DNA of 64,000 bases. Source: DATKBT01 sp035546295 (GTDB taxonomy: Bacteria; Acidobacteriota; Thermoanaerobaculia; Multivoradales; Multivoraceae). Every line of letters starts with the position of its first letter. Position 1 is the stretch's first letter. The position numbers and the translations under genes are program-made. The notes beneath the pieces were generated by a model. The model worked only from the letters and a program-made list of their open reading frames with translations, searched no databases and was not told where the DNA came from. The stretch lies in NCBI GenBank assembly GCA_035546295.1, contig DATKBT010000125.1, positions 186,001 to 250,000 of the forward strand, written 5' to 3'. Positions 59,614 through 64,000 of the stretch are shown here, piece after piece.

Positions 59614-59654
59614 CCTCAGGCGCAGCCCGTCGCTAGCAGCAGCGCGGCGAGCGC

Positions 59655-62201
59655 TCACTTCAGAGTGCGGTCGAACAGATCGTGGATCCGCCGATACTCG
59701 TCGAGCCACGAGCTCGGCTCGCGGAAGGCGTGCGGCTCGACCGGGTAGAACGCGATCCACCAATCCTCCTTCTCGAGCTCGATCAGGCGCTGGACGAGGC
59801 GCACCGAGTCCTGGAACAGCACGTTGTCGTCGAGCATGCCGGTGGCGATCAACAGCGGCTTCTCGAGCCCCTCCGCGTACTCGATCGGCGAGCTGCGCTG
59901 GTAGGCCTCGGGGTCGACGTCGGGGGTGTTGAGGATGTTCGAGGTGTACGGGTGGTTGTAGTGCGCCCAGTCGGTCACCGGCCGCAGCGCGGCCCCGGCC
60001 GCGAACAGGTCGGGCCGGTTGAACAGCGCCATCATGGTCAGGAAGCCGCCGTAGGAGCCGCCGTAGACGCCGACCCGCTCGGGGTCGACCTCGTGCTCGG
60101 CGGCGAGGTAGTGGACGCCGTCGGCCAGGTCCTCGACCTCGGGCCAGCCCATGTTCCGGTAGATGGCGGTCCGCCAGTCACGGCCGTAGCCGGCCGAGCC
60201 GCGGTAGTCCATGTCGAGCACCACGTAGCCCTCGCGGGCGAGCAAGGTGTGGAACATGAACTCGCGGAAGTAGCTCGACCACGCGAAGTGCGCGTTCTGC
60301 AGGTAGCCGGCGCCGTGGACGAAGACGACGGCCGGCCGTTTGCCGTCGCGCACGCCCGGGGCGCTCTCGTCGGGCAGGTAGAGCCGGGAGTAGATCGGGC
60401 GGTGGTGATGGCTCGAGGGGACCTCGACCACGCGCGGCGCGACCCAGTCGATCGCCGTGAACTCCTCGCTCACACCGTCGGTGATCCTGTGCGGCTCGAC
60501 GCCGGGAGCGGCGTCCTGGACGTAGAGCTCGGGCGGCCGGGTGGTGGTCGAGTGGGTGAGCAGGAGCTTGGAGCCGTCGGGGCTCAGCCGGTAGGACGAG
60601 ATCCCTCCGAGGGCAGTCAGGCGCTCGACGTCGCCCTCCGGGAGGCGCACGAGGTAGACGTCGTACCTGCCCGGATGGTCGGGATTTGCGGTGAAATAGA
60701 GCGCGCTGCCGTCGGGCGCCGGGGCGGGGGAGTCCACCACGAAATCGCCGTCGGTGAGCCGGCGCAGGCTCTCGGGATCGCTGGGATCGAGCAGGTAGAG
60801 CTGGGAGAAGCCACTCTCCTCGGAGAGCAGGTAGAGGATCTCGTCGCCGGGCAGGAAGTCGAGGTCGCGGAAGCTCCAGTTGATCCAGGCGGGATCGTGT
60901 CGGTGGTAGAGCGGCCTGACTCTGCGCTCGGCGATGTCGACGGCGAAGACCCACCGGTCCTTGTTGTCGATCGAGCTCGCCTGGAGGACTGCCGTCCCTC
61001 GGTCGGCGGACCAGCGCGCCCGGTCGAGCTGGACCGGGCGGGGCTTCGGCTTACCCTCCTTGCTCTTCTCGTCCGTCGTCTCCGAGGAGTCCTCCGCAGT
61101 TTCGTCTGCAGTCTCGTCTGCAGTTTCGTCTGGCTTTCGATCGCCGGCCTCCGCCTTGCGCCTTGCCTCCGCCGCCTTCCTCAGCTCGGCGAGGGGGTCG
61201 TCGGCGATCCCTGGGAGGACGGACAGGTCGATCTCCACGACCTCGTGCGTGCCCCGGTCGAGAAGGAGGAGGGTCTCGCCGCTGTCGTCGCCGGTACCGA
61301 CTTTGGGGCGCACCGGCGTCGTCTCCACCCAGCCGGAGTCGGTCACGTAGCGCGGCATCTCGTCGCGCTTGCCGCGCTCGCGCTGCTTGGCCGTGACCGT
61401 GAGCAGGAGGACCTGGCCGTCGGGGGACGGCCAGGTCGAGCCGGGCTCCCTCTTGTCTCCGAGGTAGAAGGGCCGGGGCGGCCGCGCCCGGTCCTCGTGC
61501 TCCTCGACCCGCCGTTCGAGGCGCCGCCGCGCGCGCGCGTCCTCGTCGCGGATCCAGTCGTAGTAGCGGGCCTGCTGGCGGCGGAGGAAGTCGGCCTTCT
61601 CGGCCTCCTCGTCGAGCTTCTCGAGCGGATCCTGCTCGAAGCGGACGTCGAAGAGCTGGCTCTCGAGACCGCCCTCGAGCTCGCGAGCGAAGACCTGGCC
61701 GTCGCGCTCGAACGCGATGCGTCCGTCGTCGAGGAACAGCGGGCTGTGCTCGCGCGCGGCGGTGCGTGTGAGCTGCGTCGCCGCGCCGTTCTCCAGGCGA
61801 ACCAGGAAGAGGTCTCCGTCGCGGCTCTCGAGGCGTCGCTCGCGTGCGCGGTCGTAGGCGGCCCCGAACGGGGAGGGCACCGTGGACTCCTGCTCCGGCC
61901 CGACCACCCGCAGCACTTCGCCGCGCAGGTCCGACTCCAGGGTCTCCGACTCGCGGAGGTCGACCCCCTCTCGGGTGGCGGCCGGGCGGCGCCAGTAGAC
62001 GGTCCTCGAGTCGGCCGCCCAGAAGCCCTGGGTCGGTCCCCTGCCGAGCCACTCGGGGTGGCTCATGATGCGCTCGAGGGTGACCCCGGCGCCGTTGGAA
62101 GTGGGATCGGCCGGTGTGATGGCGACCGGTGCCGGTTGCGCCATGACCACCGTTGCGAGCAGAGACGCCGGCAGCGCGAGGAGCAGTGTTCTTGGTCTCA
62201 T
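59655..62201 (-). CDS. S9 family prolyl-oligopeptidase-like secreted peptidase
   Basis: 848 residues with a Sec signal peptide (MRPRTLLLALPASLLATVVMAQ). A beta-propeller-like region (about 40-570) is interrupted at 365-400 by an acidic DETA-repeat linker; the C-terminal alpha/beta hydrolase has GVYGGSYGGFLTMMA (nucleophile Ser), the Asp in GMLDDNV and the His in EPHAFREP. It cleaves short peptides, often after Pro, in the periplasm or outside. ATG 62201 was chosen for the signal peptide; an in-frame TTG lies 7 codons upstream. Convergent with the amidohydrolase gene. Confidence 0.9.
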   Translation of the reverse strand: MRPRTLLLALPASLLATVVMAQPAPVAITPADPTSNGAGVTLERIMSHPEWLGRGPTQGFWAADSRTVYWRRPAATREGVDLRESETLESDLRGEVLRVVGPEQESTVPSPFGAAYDRARERRLESRDGDLFLVRLENGAATQLTRTAAREHSPLFLDDGRIAFERDGQVFARELEGGLESQLFDVRFEQDPLEKLDEEAEKADFLRRQQARYYDWIRDEDARARRRLERRVEEHEDRARPPRPFYLGDKREPGSTWPSPDGQVLLLTVTAKQRERGKRDEMPRYVTDSGWVETTPVRPKVGTGDDSGETLLLLDRGTHEVVEIDLSVLPGIADDPLAELRKAAEARRKAEAGDRKPDETADETADETAEDSSETTDEKSKEGKPKPRPVQLDRARWSADRGTAVLQASSIDNKDRWVFAVDIAERRVRPLYHRHDPAWINWSFRDLDFLPGDEILYLLSEESGFSQLYLLDPSDPESLRRLTDGDFVVDSPAPAPDGSALYFTANPDHPGRYDVYLVRLPEGDVERLTALGGISSYRLSPDGSKLLLTHSTTTRPPELYVQDAAPGVEPHRITDGVSEEFTAIDWVAPRVVEVPSSHHHRPIYSRLYLPDESAPGVRDGKRPAVVFVHGAGYLQNAHFAWSSYFREFMFHTLLAREGYVVLDMDYRGSAGYGRDWRTAIYRNMGWPEVEDLADGVHYLAAEHEVDPERVGVYGGSYGGFLTMMALFNRPDLFAAGAALRPVTDWAHYNHPYTSNILNTPDVDPEAYQRSSPIEYAEGLEKPLLIATGMLDDNVLFQDSVRLVQRLIELEKEDWWIAFYPVEPHAFREPSSWLDEYRRIHDLFDRTLK
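61096..61131 (-). repeat. three 12-bp in-frame tandem repeats encoding DETA
   Basis: Units at 61096-61107, 61108-61119 and 61120-61131 (plus strand GCAGTTTCGTCT with one variant base), inside the acidic linker of the S9 peptidase gene. Confidence 0.85.
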
Positions 62202-62283
62202 TCCGTCAATCCTGAAGGGCAAGAATCGGCCGCCGCCGCGACGACGCGGCGTCGGGCCTCTTCCAGAGTCGCCTCGCGGGTCG

Positions 62284-63267
62284 CTACCCGTCGAGGTAGT
62301 TCAGCATCTCCTGAGCAGTCCCAGCGTCCGGATCGTTGGGAGCCAGCTCGAGGAACTTGGTGAGGTGCTGCTTGGCCTTCGCGGTCTCGCCCTCGTTGAT
62401 GTAGATCAGGCCCAGCAGGTAGTTGGCCTTGGCGTGATCGGGATCGGCCGCGATGACCTGTTCGAGGCCGGTCTTGGCCTCCGGCATGTTCCCGGCGTTG
62501 TAGGCGTCGGCGGCCTGGTTGAAGATGTTCTTGCTGGCGGCCTCGGGGTTCGCCTCCTGCAGCTTCGCCAGCGCCTCCTCCGCCTTCTCCTTGTCGCCGA
62601 GCGCGGTGTAGGAGTTGTAGAGGACCTGGTGCATCGAGGCCGCGTCGGTCTCGAGCTCGATCGCCTTGTTCGCCGCGTCGACCGCCTCCTGATGGCGCTC
62701 GGCGCGCAGGTAGAGACGCGCCAGAGCGCTGTGGGCCGCGCCCAGGTCGGGCTTCTTCTCGATCGCGGTCTCGAACAGCGCCTCGGCGGTCTCGAGGCTG
62801 CCGGAGTTCAGCGCGGCGACGCCCTGGTTGTAGACCTCGACGGCGGCGCCGCGCGCCGCCTGCTCCGGATCGACCGGGGCTCCGGCCGCCAGTGCCGCCT
62901 CCTGCGACTTCATGTTGAAGTTCATCCGAGTGTTCTTGCGCGCCGGGATGTTCAGGCCCGGGCTGATGAACTCCTGGTAGCCCTCCTTGGTGAACCGGTA
63001 GTCGTAGGGCACCGTGCCGTTGGCGAGCCGGATCCTGAAGCGGCCGCGCTCGTCGGTGGTGGCGGTCTCGCTGAAATCGGGCCGTTCCGGATCGGTGGCG
63101 GTGACCAGGACGCCCTCGATCGGCTGGTCGTTCTCGTCGAAGACCTGGCCGTTGAGGGTCGCCGGGATCTGGGCTGCGGCCGCGGTCGCGATCAGGAGGG
63201 CGAGGCCGGTCACGACGAGGAGCCGGCGGCCCCGGGTTCCGCGGAGGATGAGGGAAGAATCGGTCAT
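62284..63267 (-). CDS. secreted tetratricopeptide-repeat protein with carboxypeptidase-regulatory-like domain
   Basis: 327 residues. Signal peptide (to about residue 33, ATAAAAQ), a beta-sandwich domain (about 36-115; LNGQVFDENDQPIEGVLVTATD and TTDERGRFRI are the CarboxypepD_reg-like hallmark), then about five TPR units (135-325; AEALFETAIEKKPDLGAAHSALARLYL, ANYLLGLIYINEGETAKAKQHL). A GGAGG Shine-Dalgarno precedes ATG 63267. Probably a periplasmic scaffold; partners unknown. Same strand as the S9 peptidase, 82 bp upstream of it. Confidence 0.87.
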   Translation of the reverse strand: MTDSSLILRGTRGRRLLVVTGLALLIATAAAAQIPATLNGQVFDENDQPIEGVLVTATDPERPDFSETATTDERGRFRIRLANGTVPYDYRFTKEGYQEFISPGLNIPARKNTRMNFNMKSQEAALAAGAPVDPEQAARGAAVEVYNQGVAALNSGSLETAEALFETAIEKKPDLGAAHSALARLYLRAERHQEAVDAANKAIELETDAASMHQVLYNSYTALGDKEKAEEALAKLQEANPEAASKNIFNQAADAYNAGNMPEAKTGLEQVIAADPDHAKANYLLGLIYINEGETAKAKQHLTKFLELAPNDPDAGTAQEMLNYLDG

Positions 63268-63370
63268 GGATGACCTCCAGCAGGCGAGCTTCGAGTCGTT
63301 GGGAATGCCCCCGCCGGAGTGTCGCAGATCGGCGGCGGAGGCACCTCGAGGTTATCAGAGCGAGCACGCG

Positions 63371-63376
63371 TAGACT
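63371..63376 (+). promoter_or_regulatory. putative -10 (TAGACT) of the CCA/poly(A) polymerase gene
   Basis: TAGACT ends 7 nt before the ATG at 63384 in the divergent spacer with the TPR gene. No Shine-Dalgarno is present, so the mRNA may be leaderless. Confidence 0.5.
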
Positions 63377-63383
63377 CGTCTCG

Positions 63384-64000
63384 ATGACGACGCCGGTGGC
63401 ATCGCTGCGGGACGCGTACGCCCGCTCGGACGCAACGGCCTGGGGGGCCGTGGCCGAGGTCTGCCGGCGCCTGGAGAGCGCCGGCGGGCGGGTGCACCTG
63501 GTCGGTGGCTGCGTGCGCGACGCCCTTTCGGGACTGGACATCCACGACTTCGACCTCGAGGTCTTCCGCCTCTCGCCCGTGGCGGTTCGCGGCGCGCTCG
63601 ACGGCGTCTTCGAGCTCGACCTGGTGGGCGACGCCTTCGGGGTGCTCAAGCTGCGCGGGCTTCCGATCGACGTCGCGCTGCCTCGGCGCGAGTCGAAGGT
63701 CGGCCGCGGACACCGGGGGTTCGAGGTCCACTCGGACCCCTGGCTGTCGTTTCGGGAGGCGGCCGCGCGCCGGGACTTCACCATCAACTCGATCGCCTAC
63801 CACCCGGCTGGCGACGAGCTGATCGATCCCTTCGGCGGAGCTCCCGACCTCGAACGCAGGATCCTGCGCCACACTTCGGAGCGGTTCGTCGACGATCCGC
63901 TGCGCGTCCTGCGCGGCATGCAGCTGGTCGCCCGCTTCGAGCTCGAGGTGGCGGAGGAGACGGTGCGGGTCGCACGCGCCGTGGACGGTTCCGAGCTGGC
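63384..64000 (+). CDS. CCA tRNA nucleotidyltransferase / poly(A) polymerase family protein, 3' partial
   Basis: The frame is open from ATG 63384 to the window edge (205 residues visible). The class II nucleotidyltransferase head is complete: LVGGCVRDALSG, the metal-binding DFDLEVF, then RRDFTINSIAYHP and DDPLRVLRGMQLVARF. It adds CCA to tRNA 3' ends or poly(A) to RNA; the deciding C-terminal part is outside the window. The tRNA-Arg in this window already encodes its CCA, which leaves repair or polyadenylation as possible duties. Confidence 0.9.
   Translation, partial: MTTPVASLRDAYARSDATAWGAVAEVCRRLESAGGRVHLVGGCVRDALSGLDIHDFDLEVFRLSPVAVRGALDGVFELDLVGDAFGVLKLRGLPIDVALPRRESKVGRGHRGFEVHSDPWLSFREAAARRDFTINSIAYHPAGDELIDPFGGAPDLERRILRHTSERFVDDPLRVLRGMQLVARFELEVAEETVRVARAVDGSEL

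Overview
The window is about 70% G+C, very densely coded and almost free of mobile DNA. It suggests a diderm bacterium of the phylum Acidobacteriota (a Thermoanaerobaculia- or Holophagae-like lineage, probably an environmental genome). Reasons: a complete BamA-Skp-LpxD-FabZ-LpxA envelope block plus LpxO and Lgt (outer membrane with lipid A); a tandem pair of secreted proteins built like the 'VWFA-related Acidobacterial domain' family; a ClpC-type ATPase in a diderm; and an AspRS of the tRNA-nondiscriminating type. The phylum call is inference from gene content and was not checked by phylogeny.

Layout. 1-1744: an SDR oxidoreductase cut by the window edge, a hot-dog thioesterase and a GT2 glycosyltransferase. 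1837-9205: hisS-aspS-aroB, a membrane HD-GYP sensor, a small roadblock-like protein, ftsY. 9215-15002: ribD-ribE, two unrecognised proteins, hpt, a purine nucleoside phosphorylase. 15047-18493: lysS and a LolC/E-LolD type ABC system. 18683-27551: clpC, then the envelope block bamA-skp-lpxD-fabZ-lpxA and a GnnA-like oxidoreductase. 27548-30404: mtnP-surE-pcm-apt, followed by tRNA-Arg(CCU) and lpxO. 31595-38258: a TPR-like membrane protein, deoA, cinA, plsY, gpsA, guaA. 38263-41059 (all minus strand): an EAL phosphodiesterase, an AraC-type regulator with a possible coupled leader peptide, and a DHH phosphoesterase, separated by the only AT-richer, repeat-rich intergenic DNA in the window. 41157-46896: lgt-thiD, two VWA-like proteins, two small membrane proteins. 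47042-51946: DUF4177 protein, a halogenase-like flavoprotein, a DUF3311 + sodium:solute symporter pair, a GT4 glycosyltransferase, a second thioesterase. 51954-58031: a large MacB/FtsX-like ABC exporter, 5-formyl-THF cyclo-ligase, an aminopeptidase P. 58036-63267: a lipoprotein amidohydrolase, an S9 peptidase and a TPR protein. 63384-end: a CCA-adding enzyme/poly(A) polymerase cut by the right edge.

Genes are packed in runs with 4-bp ATGA or GTGA overlaps, so much translation is probably coupled. Purine and pyrimidine salvage is well represented (hpt, PNP, mtnP, apt, deoA, guaA), as are lipid A, phospholipid and lipoprotein biogenesis.

The most unusual signal is regulatory. At least nine genes without a clear Shine-Dalgarno carry a TAnnnT hexamer ending 7-10 nt before the start codon, the geometry expected of leaderless mRNAs. 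In three cases the TAG stop codon of the preceding gene is itself the first half of that hexamer. Two of these starts (ftsY and the aminopeptidase P gene, 48 kb apart) share a perfect 27-bp upstream repeat at identical distance from the start codon. A second focus is the 39.0-40.0 kb interval, where direct repeats, overlapping hairpins, a short leader ORF and A-tracts surround an AraC/EAL pair. No CRISPR array, insertion sequence, prophage or rRNA was seen.
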